Source: Hypomesus transpacificus
Taxonomy: Eukaryota; Chordata; Actinopteri; Osmeriformes; Osmeridae
DNA length: 64,000 nucleotides
Reading direction: 5' to 3'
Assembly (NCBI RefSeq): GCF_021917145.1
Contig: NC_061082.1
Location: 15,950,682-16,014,681, forward strand
Positions 12,101-23,552 of the stretch are shown here, piece after piece. Positions within the stretch are counted from its first letter, which is position 1. The number at the start of each line of letters is the position of its first letter. Made by a program: the position numbers and the translations under genes. The notes beneath the pieces were generated by a model that searched no databases, was not told where the DNA came from, and worked only from the letters and a program-made list of their open reading frames with translations.

Positions 12101-14173
12101 GTCCGCACCAACCTGCTCTTCCAGATGCTCAGCACGAGGACTTGCAGGCAGTAAGACACGTGGACATGCTCCTGCTATGCTGCGCTGCACACGCGCCTCA
12201 CTCACAGGGATGCACATGTTTGCTCATGGCAACTTTTACCAAAGGTTTTGTAAAACGAGACTTGAATTCTGTGTCGAGGTGTGGACTGCAGTCCTCCAGA
12301 CAGGAGGAGTTCTCCAACTTGTCTCTGGCCCTGACGGCCGGGAGCTCCGTCGAGGCCTGCCTGCAGCAGTACCTCCAGGTCAGAAGCTCCCGCTACGCAC
12401 TAGACTACTCCAATTAGCCTTGGAGTGCCATCTAAGGATGATGTGTATCACATAATAACTGCCCCCCCCCCATCTCTTCTTTGCTGTAGGAGACTGAACT
12501 GGAGTTTCGCTGCAGCTGTGGAGGATGCCGCTCAGGACTGCGGTGGTCGTTCCTGACCCTGCCCCAGTGAGTCTGCCAGCTGTGTCATTCCTGGTCCCTC
12601 AGTAGGCTAACATTCTAACGGCAGAACTTTCCTTCACCTTCTCCCCCGTGCAGAGTGATCGTGTTCCAGTTGAACCGATTCTGTCACGGCGCACAGTGGC
12701 AGCTGGAGAAGTTGGAGGAGCCCATTCTTCTCAGCAGGGAGCTGCTGCTCTGCTCTGGACCGAGCGGCGACAAGGCACTACCCAGCAGGGCTGCCCAGGA
12801 GCAGGGCCAGACTCCTGGGGGGCAGGGACTCACCCAGGAGCAGGGCCAGACTCCTGGGGGCCAGGGAGATACTCAGGAGCAGGGCCAGGCTCCTGGGGGC
12901 CAGGGACTCACCCAGGAGCAGGGCCAGACTCCTGGGGGCCAGGGAGATACTCAGGAGCAGGGCCAGGCTCCTGGGGGCCAGGGACTCACCCAGGAGCAGG
13001 GCCAGGCTCCTGGGGGCCAGGGAGACACCCAGGAGCAGGGCCAGGCTCCTGGGGGCCAGGGACTCACCCAGGAGCAGGGCCAGACTCCTGGGGGCCAGGG
13101 ACTCACTCAGGAGCAGGGCCAGGCTCCTGGGGGCCAGGGACACACCCAGGAGCAGGGCCAGACTCCTGGGGGCCAGGGAGACACCCAGGCCGGGACAGGG
13201 GTCACCCAGCTGACCAGCCCTCATGCCTCAGGTACAGTACAGGGGGGTTGTGGTTCAGCAACTCTGCTGACGGCACTGTGTGATGGGTTTGGAGACTTGG
13301 CACCACACATGCTCAGATTAGTCCTGATTAGAACACACAGCTCCACAGCTGGGAGATGACTAGGGAGTTCAGAGCTTGTCAGTTTACTGTGTTACCACCC
13401 TTGTCTGATCCAGTTCACGTGAGCACTGAGGAGGGGTCAGAGAGACAGGGAAGCCCCCCCATGGTGAGGACAGAGATAGGAGAGAGACACCAAATATCAG
13501 ACATATACTCTATCTAATCAGAAAGAAAGGATTAGCTGTACAAAAAATATATATATCCTACTTCAGGATAAAGACGGATGCTCTTTTGAAAGTGTGTTCA
13601 CTGTGCTGCACTGTGTGTGTGACTGCTGGGTGTCTGTTTCCAGAGCTCAAGGTACAGCCTGGTCAGTGTGTTGAGTCACATTGGTTCTTCTACCAACTCG
13701 GGTAAGGCTCACACCATGTTACACTCACACCAGGAACTGTTTGTAAGTATTACAATGATACACCCTTACACGTATGTCCAACCTGAATGACCCTATTCAG
13801 CTGCAAATTGACTTATTTAGGTTGCTGGGGGTAAGTATAGACACAAATACACCATTCACGGGTGAGTATAACACACCATTCACGGGTGAGTATCCACACT
13901 CACACACACACATTGACAGCACCACGGTGGGGTGAACAGGTGAGTATAACCCCGATTGACTACCTAACAGAGCACCCTCCTCTCCCTATAGGCCACTACA
14001 TCTGTGACTGTCACTACGCAGACGGGGACCCCGACGACCCGACAGACCGCTGGCTCTCCTACAACGACCACATCGTCACGGAGACGACCGGCGAGTTAGT
14101 CTGCGGGCGCAGGCAGAGGAGCTCCTACATGCTGTTCTACGAGAGACGGGTACGGAAAAGCCAAACACTTTGA
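9145..14173 (+). CDS. Ubiquitin carboxyl-terminal hydrolase, USP37/USP29/USP26-like, 795 aa, 14 exons
   Basis: Exons: 9145-9204, 9625-9680, 9818-10446, 10843-10888, 11108-11254, 11348-11479, 11747-11870, 12002-12150, 12279-12378, 12490-12566, 12654-13231, 13414-13463, 13644-13701 and 13992-14173. All phases match. The ATG at 9145 follows an in-frame stop at 9118. The protein is a cysteine protease that removes ubiquitin. The Cys box is GLPNLSKSCYLN (Cys321, oxyanion Asn316), then DAHEFF, a C4 zinc ribbon (TCRQC and CSCGGC), and the His box SGHYIC (His737) with YND (Asn760). The catalytic set is therefore complete. The HIGSSTNSGHY and SYMLFYERR ends are typical of the USP37/29/26 branch. Two tandem-repeat insertions lie at residues about 78-204 and 556-685. 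The N-terminal PH-like domain of USP37 is not seen, and the start MGCINS fits an N-myristoylation signal. A donor at 14153/14154 could replace the last few codons with an immediate stop. Confidence 0.88.
9407..9598 (+). repeat. tRNA-derived SINE in intron 1 of the USP gene
   Basis: The head has an A box (TGGCTGAGCGGTT, 9418-9430) and a B box (GGTTTGATTCC, 9462-9472), as in a tRNA-Leu/Ser-like RNA polymerase III promoter. A body (CCTTGGGCAAGGCACTTCACC) and the tail GCTAAATGCCTAAATG follow. Other copies are at 2811-2995 and 35336-35533 on the other strand. Confidence 0.82.
9934..10314 (+). repeat. 24-bp coding minisatellite in USP exon 3
   Basis: Units of 8 codons (PTKVVQST, with variants PTMVKPAT and PTKVVRST) repeat about 15 times without breaking the frame. 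The result is a Pro/Thr/Val-rich low-complexity segment before the catalytic domain. Confidence 0.9.
10750..10782 (-). mobile_element. hAT-type terminal fragment
   Basis: Read on the minus strand it is CAGTGGTTCCCAAACTTTG, a common terminus of vertebrate hAT elements. It lies in USP intron 3; no partner end was found. Confidence 0.4.
11584..11742 (+). repeat. 26-bp pyrimidine minisatellite abutting a USP splice acceptor
   Basis: Repeats of TTTATCTCTCCCTCCCCATC with CTCTC spacers run up to the acceptor at 11745/11746. They enlarge the polypyrimidine tract of that intron to about 160 bases. Confidence 0.8.
12799..13188 (+). repeat. 39-bp coding minisatellite, 10 copies, in USP exon 11
   Basis: Ten perfect-length units encode EQGQ(T/A)PGGQG(L/D/H)TQ. 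They sit between the zinc-ribbon half and the His-box half of the catalytic domain, where USP37-type enzymes carry a long insert. Units alternate between LT and DT forms, which suggests higher-order duplication. Confidence 0.95.
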
Positions 14174-15238
14174 CTTCCCCCACACGGCCTGACCTTCACC
14201 CATCTCTCTCCACTCCGCTGCTCGACTCCAAAATGTGGGGTGTGGACATCCTGCTCCACACTGATGTTGATGTTCTCTGCTCCCTCTTCAGTAGAGCAGA
14301 CGCGCCTGACAGCCGTCCTGCGCCGGATCCGCCCAGCGAAGGATCCACCGCGCGACGGAGGCGTGGGGATGTGAAACCAGGGACTGTGCGAGCTGCTCCA
14401 GAGACACGGCTGGCCCCCTGTCTGCAGCATGCCAGTCTAGCCTCAGGAGGATAGGCTGCCCCCCCAAGGGCCCGGATCCTCTCAAGGTTTCTCCCCCATG
14501 AGGGAGTTGTTCCTTGCCGCTGTCGCCACCATTTTTGGCTTGCCCTCGGGGGGGATTTTTGAAAATAAATGGTTTCACCTTCTCCGCTCTCATGTGGTTG
14601 GCATTGTGGTTGCGGCCATGCCTCCAGGAATTTGCGATGTTGCGAAATTCAATGATTCCCTGCGAATTCAGCACAACGTTGCAATTTTAACCAATCACCG
14701 CAATTTTCCCGCAACTTTGACCAATCATCATCGTCTCCCACAACTCTCTCCAGTTGGCGTTAAATCCAGTGTTCCGTCTGAATGCATTCATCGAACGAAA
14801 GTTCATGAACTTTTTCATAATTTTGGTGAACGTGAACTGAACGCACTGTATTACTGCCTGATGAACGATACTGTGAACGCGTTCATTCTGGTGTCTGCGA
14901 ACTCTTTCACTCTTTAATTTCGTTCAATAAGGTCCCAGATTTCTAGAGACTTCCAGGAGAAAAACACTGTTAACAGTCATGTATCCAGGGTTGCCCAACC
15001 AGTCAATCGCTGCGTGTGCTTTCTTCTACTGTCTATGCCTGGCAAGCGTGAGAGCGCCTAAGTTGCGTAGAGGCCGAGAGCGGTATTGCATACAGATAAA
15101 GATTTCAATCTATTAAAAAAAGGGAGATTCCTCCCTTCATGCAAATGTAAATCCTAGTTGGATAAGGATAACAATTTGGATATGATGAAAATTGGCATGT
15201 TGGTAAGGTTATTTAGGGGACCATTTCTCAATGGTTTT
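14174..15238. other. Intergenic repeats downstream of the USP
   Basis: About 14460-14580 (CTCAAGGTTTCTCCCCCATG, TTGTTCCTTGCCGCTGTCGCC) is a dispersed repeat often seen in fish. About 14780-14930 is rich in GAACGAA-type motifs, like hAT ends. CAGGGTTGCCCAACC near 14988 resembles another hAT terminus. No gene is seen. Confidence 0.4.
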
Positions 15239-15240
15239 TA

Positions 15241-15541
15241 GGGTGACCAGATTTGAGTTTGTGAAAAAAAGGACACTGCCTCGCGTCGAAGTAGTCCGGG
15301 TAGTGCTGGTCGTGTATTGCATGACGCACTATCTCATTAAAATGACAGTTCTCTCAACAGTCAGTGCTCGCGCAAGAATGTGGAATGTAAGGGAGATACC
15401 CTTTCCAAAACTTGTAAGGGCGTAATAGTTTGTGAAAGACCCAGAGAAACACAAATATCCCTGACAATTTTGGAATCCATGACGGATGCATTTTTTAGGT
15501 CTCTAAAAGAGGACATGTCCGGGTAAAAGAGGACGTCTGCT
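15241..15541. mobile_element. Possible short non-autonomous DNA transposon
   Basis: The left end GGGTGACCAGA and the right end TCTGCTCAC are roughly inverted, and both sides carry AAAAGAGGACA-like motifs. The match is imperfect, so this is tentative. Confidence 0.35.
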
Positions 15542-15587
15542 CACAACAAACAACTAAAAAACTAAGACGGGTATGGCCGCAGCCTGC

Positions 15588-16246
15588 AGCCTCCCGTCTC
15601 ATGCCATCCCGTCTCATGCACAAGCTGTCCAACGGTAAATTCAGAGGGTCAAACAAAGTAAATCGCGAATTATTTTACGGATGGAGTTAAAGGTAAGTTC
15701 GTGAGCACGTTTGTTGCAATAAATTGAAAAACTTGAAATTGATATTTTTTTATCAATATATTATTTGCTGATTTATGGATGTTATTGTTCTGTCCCTGAT
15801 GTTAACGTATATTTGATGAAACCTGCGATGACCTTCATTTAAAACTGCATCAGTGTTTTATGTTGACATTTGTTAGCGAATATTAGCTAACGTTACATAG
15901 AGCAATTTATGGTTGCAACCTTTGATGGTTTCTTTTTGTGATTATCCTTAAGGTACACACCAGTGTCTTTAAAAAAAAGAACACACAGCAGGTGACAAAA
16001 TGCACGGTGTGCTGTACTGACCATCATTGTCCCCCAACCGTCGTGGTTGTGCCTAACCTTAACCTCGACCTCTGCTACGACTCCTGGCCTTACACTAATC
16101 CTAACCTCAACCGTTGTTGTAGTCTAGCAAAAAAAAAAAGGGGGAAATAGTGGACGAGCTTTTATTTTGAAAAGTAGAGGCATGAGACGGGAGGGCATAA
16201 GACGGGAGGGCATGAGACGGGAAGGCATGAGACGGGAGGGCATGAC
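15588..16246. mobile_element. Element bounded by inverted arrays of a 15-bp repeat
   Basis: Two units of CCTCCCGTCTCATGC stand at the left (15590-15620). Four units of the reverse complement GCATGAGACGGGAGG stand at the right (16180-16244). The inside is AT-rich and noncoding. The mirror arrangement suggests subterminal repeats of a non-autonomous transposon; no target-site duplication was recognised. Confidence 0.5.
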
Positions 16247-17332
16247 ACTTGAAAAAACACAGCAACTTTCATTGCAACCTTTTGGAAATGCTCCTGCGAA
16301 ATCAGGAATTTTAGCCCGCAACCATCACAAAAAAGGCCCGCAAAATCCTGGGGGCCGTGTAAAAGCTGTATGTTAATCGAGACAGGAGCACCTGTATATC
16401 AATAATGATCGATATTGTAAGTACATGAACCAAAGTCTGCACACTCGATTTTTCTTAATTGCAATAATTCATCGATTACATTTATTACAAATAATTTTTT
16501 TCATCTGTAATTTCATGTATATTGGGGGCCCTATGACAGCTACGGGGGCCCTAAGCAGCCGCTTAGTTCGCTTATGTCTTTTGCCCGGCCCTGCCTTAGA
16601 GAACTGCAACCAGAGAATGTCTAATAAAGGGAGAACTCCCACTCTCGGGAAACTACCGGGTTCTGAACTGGTTGAAGTTCCATATGAGGGCGCTAACGGT
16701 CGAGTGCAGAATGAATTGAGGTCTATGGAGCTATACCCCTCAAAATCCACTTTTCTCAGGATATAATTTTTTGTCTAGTAATTTGAATTCGGAATTGAAA
16801 AGGGGAGGCAAAAAAAATACACACCGCTGGGTGTTAGATTTTTTTAAGTCGCCTCTCCGTTCTAAAAAGCCTTTGAAAATGTCATTGACGTCATACACAT
16901 CGTACGACCAGAGCTACTGCTTGACGGCAAGCTCTGGTTACTTCCACTTCTCTCGAGGGATCGACAACACAGCTGACAGGTTAGGCTCTCCCTGTCAATA
17001 CACATGCTAAAAAAGAGTTTTGGCTTGCTAATGTTGTTGCTAATGTTGCTAATGCTCTGACATTCTGGTTCTGCTTCGGATGCCATCAAGCGGGATCTCT
17101 GGTCGTAGTCAGTCCTTCACTAACCAATCAGCATTCGTTAGCAGAATGCTAGCGTGTTATGGGCAACAACGACTTGCCCTGTAAGAAATCGAGAAGACAT
17201 AAGTACTTGTTCATTCAACTTTTGACCTGTAATCCATGTTGAACATGCAAAAACTACCATCAAATCTGAGATTTATCAACGACAATCAGGCGAAAGAGAT
17301 ACATTTAGCTGTTTAGCTGTTTGTATGTGTTA
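16247..17332. other. Repeat-like intergenic DNA
   Basis: The segment near 16525-16600 (GGGGGCCCTAAGCAGCCGCTT ... TTTTGCCCGGCCCTG) looks like a decayed hAT end. No gene or RNA was recognised. Confidence 0.3.
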
Positions 17333-17877
17333 AGGCCGATTTATACTTCTCCGACTCCGTTACGGACAGTCGCACACACGGAGTCGGACGTATTGGTTGA
17401 ATTTATACTACTCCGCCGGCTCTGCGTGCTGAAAGCAATTCACCGCCAGAACAGTAGATGGCGCTGCACTGCGATGCTAGCTAGGTTATTGAAAAGTCGG
17501 AGCAAATTTAAAAATGAGCCGTTTCATCAATAAAATAAGCACTTTTTCAGCAACTACACCGCCCATTTCTCATTGCATTTTAATTCAGATGCTGATTTAC
17601 ATGTACTGTTTCGCTGAAATATGAATTGTAAAAACTTACAACAATGGCGGTCAAAGGATTCTGTTCTCTTGTTGGTCACAGCAACCCCACCCCTGACGCA
17701 AGCGGTTCTTAATACGGACCAATCACAGCCAAGGGGTATCCATAAAATGACGGACTGACGGACGGATAGTCAGGAAAATCAGGAGGTGCACGTAGAGCTC
17801 CGAGGGGTTCGGAGAGGACACGGAGAGGGCGTTCCCTGTGTGCGTGTCCGTAAAAACGCACAAGTATAAATTGGCCT
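17333..17877. mobile_element. MITE with about 21-bp terminal inverted repeats (Harbinger-like)
   Basis: The left end AGGCCGATTTATACTTCTCCG pairs with the right end, whose reverse complement is AGGCCAATTTATACTTGTGCG. Flanking triplets are TTA and GTA, close to the TWA duplication of PIF/Harbinger. The interior is noncoding and rich in CCGACTCCG and GGAGAGG motifs. Confidence 0.65.
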
Positions 17878-19827
17878 GTACACGCCAACTCTCAATGGCC
17901 AGGTTTCCCAGATTTGTTAAGAAGCTCTTTACGCTAAGAGCTTCTTAGGAGCGTTCTAAGAGCGTTCTAGAGCGTTCTTAGAACGCACAGATATTTGAAA
18001 ACTTCCATCACTGAACTTGATTCCTTTCGATAACAATAAAATGAAACATTTGGACAAGAAAACAAAACTTTGTGGTTTGTAGCAATGGATGAACAAGCAT
18101 GAACTTCACAAAACCATGAATAGTTTAAGGGAATTTAATAGGCACTTTTCAAATTGCTTTACTGAATAAAATAACTTAACCATGCAAAAGGAAACCACAA
18201 CCCAGTCCTCCCTCAAATGGCTTTCAGTTGAACACAAACAGGTTGTTAGGAGGAAGTTTCGATGTTTATCCTTAGATTGACACTAAAGCCGTTACTCAAA
18301 TGTGTTTTTGAAACAGTCGGTGAGAGAGCGCATCCACTGAAAGGTTTCCTGTCCAAGTGTTGCAATCTGCTCTCTTTCTGCAGTGACACCTTTAGCTTCA
18401 TTAACTACACTGGCTGCACTAACTTACCCAACAGACTGTTTGGAAATGGCTCAGGCCCTTTTAAAATAGCCAACACATATCTGTTTTAGAATTCAAATCT
18501 GATTTGAGCAGATTTAGGGACGTTTTTCAAATCAATGTCAAACCATGGCCGCACAGTTTCACACATCAACATCTACATCCAACCTAAACACTCAAAGACA
18601 AGGAAAGACTTCCAACAAAAAGCAATCTCCTCCTAGGAGATCAAATGAAAATGTTTGATATGATGTTATTACTGACTGCACTGTGCACTGTGTCTTGTAA
18701 CACAGGCCATCTTCAGGCACTTACTGGGTAGTTCTAGTCCTTGATTATCTTGTGCACTTACAGCCGATGTGTATTGTCTCAACTCACTCCTTGGTATGAG
18801 TACGGACCACCCACACCAGCAAGAAGCTAGTATTCTGCTGGCGTAAGTGATAGTGCAGGTCACGCTTGCGGAATCGGTGGTGCAGAGTTTGAGTCCAATG
18901 ACGGGTGGTTGGGAAGTGTGTGCACTGCCTACACAAAAAGTATCTTACACACTCACTACAGTATGTGCATTTTGTACGATAGTTTGAATAAAAGTGTCTG
19001 CTAACAGAATAAATATACAGTATATAAGATGAAGATTAAATGAAAAATGGTGCAAATATTAGAACGGTCGTGGAAGTGACTACTCTCACCCCCCACCTCC
19101 CACACTAAAGAAAGGGACTTACGGTGGAAGTAGGGATGGGTCTCCAAAGGTTACGTTTAGATTTGAGTAACACTTCAGTCGCACAGTCAGAATGCCTGAA
19201 GAGATTTGAGTTTGTTTTCATTTAAACACTGAGTGGCAGTAAGTAAGTTGGCTCTCTGAATTAACCAGCCATCTTTGTTCCAGATGATCGGAGCCCTCTC
19301 AGCCCAGCCTTCAAAATACCTCACTTCACCTCAACTCTTTGGCGTCAACGGCTGCGATTCTTTGAATCAGATACCACTAAAAAGGATTTCCTGAGTGGAG
19401 GTTGTTTGCATGAATGATAAGTTAAAAGCGACTTTGGTTAAATAGCACGGCTGAGCTCTGCTCACCCAAATTAACACCAGTTACACCAGAAGCGTGGTAT
19501 TCACAATTCAACAGGCACAAAATAACTCACAACTCAATTGTACTGTCTTCGCACAAAACTACACCAGACAAGCTCGATTTTTTAACACAATTGTTCTGTG
19601 GATTCTTCATCTCCTGAGGGCCTTCTCCTCAGCTCTGGCTTGTCTCACTCCTTCTCCTTCCCTACCTCTTGCTTTCTCTTCCTGATTTACAATAATCAAG
19701 GTAGGGTAAGTAATATGTAAAACCTTCAATTTGTAACATTGTAATTGATTGCATTCATTTGTTATGTTATTAAATATCCATTTCATTTAACCTTAGTTTT
19801 TACCATTCTTGCTCTGATTTAACCCAT
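17878..19827. other. Intergenic DNA without recognised gene
   Basis: 17895-18000 holds an inverted, self-similar stretch (GAGCTTCTTAGGAGCGTTCT, repeated GAGCGTTCT). Open frames here are short and match nothing I recognise. Confidence 0.35.
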
Positions 19828-20862
19828 AGAGCCAAATGGGTTGCATCCTTTCCCCTCTGCTCTTCTCCCTGTACACCAACAGCTGCACCTCCAGACATCA
19901 GTCCGTCAAACTCCTGAAGTTTGCGGACGACACCACCCTCATTGGGCTCATCTCTGACAGGGATGAGTCTGATTACAGGTGGGAAGCTGACAACCTGACC
20001 TGGTGCAGCCAGAACTTAGAGCTCAATGCTCTCAAGACAGTGGAGATGGTTGTGGACTTCAGGGAGAACACAGCCACACTCACCCCCATCTCCCTGTGCG
20101 ACTCCCCAGTCAACACTGTGGAGTCCTTCCGCTTCCTGGGCACTATCCTCTCCCAGGACCTCAAGTGGGAACTGAACATCAGCTCAACTTCACTAAGAAA
20201 GCACAACAGAGAATGTACTTCCTACGACAGCTGAAGAAATTCAACCTGCCAAAGACAATGATGGTGCACTTCTACACAGCCATCACTGAGTCCATCCACA
20301 CCTCCTCCATCACCATCTGGTAGGCTGCTGCCACTGCCAAGGACATGAGCGGACTGCAACATATCACCCGCGTTGCTGAGAAGGTGATCGGCTGCAATCT
20401 GCTTACCCTCGAGGACCTGCACTTCTTTAGGACCCTGAGCCAAGCAAGGAAGATTGTGGCTGACTCCTCCCACCCTGGACACACTCTGTTCCAGCCACTC
20501 CCCTTTAGCAGAAGGCTGCGGTCCATCAGGACCAAAACCTCACACCATAAGTAGAACAGTCAGAACAGTGTCTTTCCATCCGCCCCTGGCCTCTTCAACA
20601 AGGCCAAGGATTGAATTGATTGACTTTCACACTTGATCTGCACAAGCCACCTTGTTATGTTGCCCTATTTTTGTTTTTATATCTAATTTATATTTTGATT
20701 TCTTTTACATATTGTTTTGTTCTTTAGTATCAGTCAGACTTTGTACACTACTTTTATTTAAGATCCTTATGTTTATTGTACGCACCTTCCTGCCACAGTA
20801 AATTCCTTGTATGTGTCAACTTACAGAGCAAATAAAACTAACTCTGATTCTGAAATAACTGC
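19828..20862 (+). mobile_element. L2-type LINE 3' fragment (broken reverse transcriptase)
   Basis: The encoded GCILSPLLFSLYTN and LLKFADDTTLIG are reverse-transcriptase motifs; FADD is the catalytic YADD-type box. A frameshift near 20195 and an in-frame TAG near 20322 interrupt the frame, after which similarity resumes in another frame to about 20550. The 3' end (CCTTCCTGCCACAGTAAATT, CTTGTATGTG, ending in CTGATTCTGA) matches the usual L2 tail. The 5' part is missing, so it is a dead truncated copy. Confidence 0.82.
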
Positions 20863-21117
20863 AATTTCCATTGGTATTGGCATCATTTGGTTAATGTTAA
20901 TACACTGTTCAGTTTACCCTCTTCCTTTCAACCACAGTGAAAAGTTAGTTTTTTTGGTGGCCAGTATTGAACCCATTACAATATACTTAACTATGTCAAC
21001 AAATACCAGCACAACTCTTAATAATCTGCTTGTGGGATTTCTAATCTAGGCTACTGAACTGCACATTTAACAGATTTGACCAGAGCTTTCCGCACTGTGG
21101 CTGTCTCCCTGGCACCA

Positions 21118-21708
21118 GAGGCGTTGTTACACATGAAACTCTACCGGGGCACAGGCCCCTATTGCTTTTTTCCATATCCCTTTTTTTTCTTTCAAGCTTG
21201 CGGCGCACAATGCACTAGGCTATGGAAAGTCCCCTTGCTCAACCCACTATACAACAGCTCAGGGACGCAAGTTTGATATAAGCTTTGGCAGGGACATCCA
21301 TAGTTCATGCGAGCGCGCATGTTTTAGTCCAAATAAGATGATCGGTAGACCTATCATTTGGAAACGATCTTTAGTTTTGTAATGTTTTCTTAGTGCACCT
21401 CAATTCACCTCAGTTCGACACCAGGACTTCTGTGTGCGTGCTGCAGTGGCTATTCGGCAAGCTCAGAAGAGCGCGCTGACATGGAATACAGCGTGCATTG
21501 GTTTGTGTTTTCGGTTAAACACTTTTACAAGCGTTGATTGGGATACTGCGTTTATTTTTTCCGGGATTATCAATCTAAATGAATGCGATGACTCTTGTAG
21601 TAAATTGTTAAAACTCAAACTTTTGATTTTACTGGGCCACAGCAGATTTATACTGGGGCAGTGCCCCAGTAAAAAGCGTCTAATAACGCCCCTTCCTGGC
21701 GCTATGAA
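21118..21708. mobile_element. Non-autonomous DNA transposon with imperfect inverted ends
   Basis: The left has AGGCGTTGTTACAC then ACCGGGGCACAGGCCCC. The right, reversed, has GGGGCGTTATTAGACGC then ACTGGGGCACTGCCCCA. The ordered double match supports inverted termini. The interior has no transposase frame. Confidence 0.55.
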
Positions 21709-23520
21709 TAGGCCAATGCCGTGAGTGAGTATCCTGACTGCCCACGAGGCTGTCTGTCTGTCAGCACAGTTTCTGCGCGCCTGTGAGTCAGCCACACAAG
21801 GCCGAGCCAAGAGGAAGTCCACCTCTTCCCCCTGTTCAACCACAGGGGCTGATCCCCGTCTCTACTCCACCCTCCACCCTAGAAGAGGAACCTGGAGAAG
21901 AGTGCTCAGAGGAAGACATGCCATTTCGTTCACACCGAAGGAAGAACATGCCCACGTGTTTTGACATAAGAGAAGAACAGTGCTGAAGAACCTCGAGACA
22001 GAAAAACATCTGTCCATTCCTATGTCGAGCCTATTGAATTTGACATCCATGACTTGGACATGACAGTGCATTATAACATTCACAAACACTCAAGTGTTAT
22101 TGGGAAGTAGTGTACAATCGAATAGTTCTCAAATACCCAATCGAATACTTCCCAAATTCGAATGTGTCCCTATACAGACAACATCAAAAAACATGCAACT
22201 ATGTTAACAGAAGTGAGGCATTGAAGTCATTCCGGGTATTAGGCTTCTCAACATAGCGTTGTTCGACACCTTTTTTTTTTTTTTTCCTAGAGGGGGAGTG
22301 TTAACCAAGCTGTGAAATACAAACATGCCTGTCTCTAGAAACATCAATGCGACCTTTGTGACAGTTGGGACAGAAATTTGTTTTTTGCCATTTGACTTTT
22401 GTGCTTTCAGGATAGGTCAGATTTCATTTTTAATGCATTATATATACAGGACGTGTTGTTCAGATTTGACACTGAATTTGTCAAGTTGTTTAGGGAACTA
22501 ATCTCTTCTTGTTTCACCTGAAGAGCTCGCGTATTCTTTTTATGACAATGTACTACCATCCTTTGTTCGCCTAACACAGATTTAGTATGTCCCATAAGAT
22601 GTTGATACAGCCTGATACAGTACAATATAAGTGCTATGATGATGTACTACGGTACAACCATTTTCATTCTGCATTATGGATGCAAGCTTGCTTTCTGTCC
22701 CAAACAGGTAGCATTTCACGTACTGCCTATATATGTACGGTACTGTATATGTACGATGTAAAATGTGCTGAACAAAAAGTAGTCTGGGGTTTAAAGGTGG
22801 AGGACGTTCCTAAGATGGAACGTTGAGTTTGATCACCTCTCGAGATTTGTCATGTGACATTCGGTGGTATTTGAACTGAAAAACAATCCTATTTGTTTTC
22901 CCCTTTAAGAAGAGCCATTCCATTAGTAATGGGATAGGAGCTTCGTTCAAAGCTCTCTTGTCAGAACATAATACAAATCAAAACACGGAGATGGTGTGTG
23001 GATGAGTGTGTCTGTGCGCACGTGTGAACATGCTGTTTCTAGATGGTATGAAGCTCATGCTGAGCCACGACCCTTTTAGTGAAATTGTAACAAATAGCCA
23101 AGTTATAAAAAAAACTCTTTAATGAGATGATAAGGAACTGTCACGCAAGTGCTTTCAGCTAAAGCCACATCCTCCCCAGTGTACAGACGCACATGGCACA
23201 CCATGTGGCAAGCTATTTCCTCCCAGAAATCCAGTATCTATGACCCGGCCATGCCAAATTAGACAAGGTATTGTTTGTACAGTGTAATCCATCAAGTTAA
23301 TTTAATTAATTACAATAATGTGGTAGATAGGTTGTTTTGCTGAGGTCATAGTAAAGTTTATCGATTAACATGGCACAAACACTGGCTGAATAAGAGTAAG
23401 TAATTAACAGTAATTCTGAGAAAATCAGCGTATTACTCATAACAGTAAAGATCCTCTCAGTGTGCCACACGCACACAGGTGGTGAAAGTTTCATTACCAA
23501 AGAGAGGAGAAAAGACAGAA

Positions 23521-23552
<32 letters not shown>

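Noticed and set aside
12648..13283. Alternative-frame repeat proteins across the 39-bp array
   Set aside because: A repeat whose length is a multiple of three stays open in several frames. Only the frame giving VIVFQLNRF continues the USP domain.
19836..20234. Live reverse-transcriptase gene
   Set aside because: Truncated at the 5' side, with a frameshift near 20195 and an internal stop near 20322; it is a dead L2 copy.
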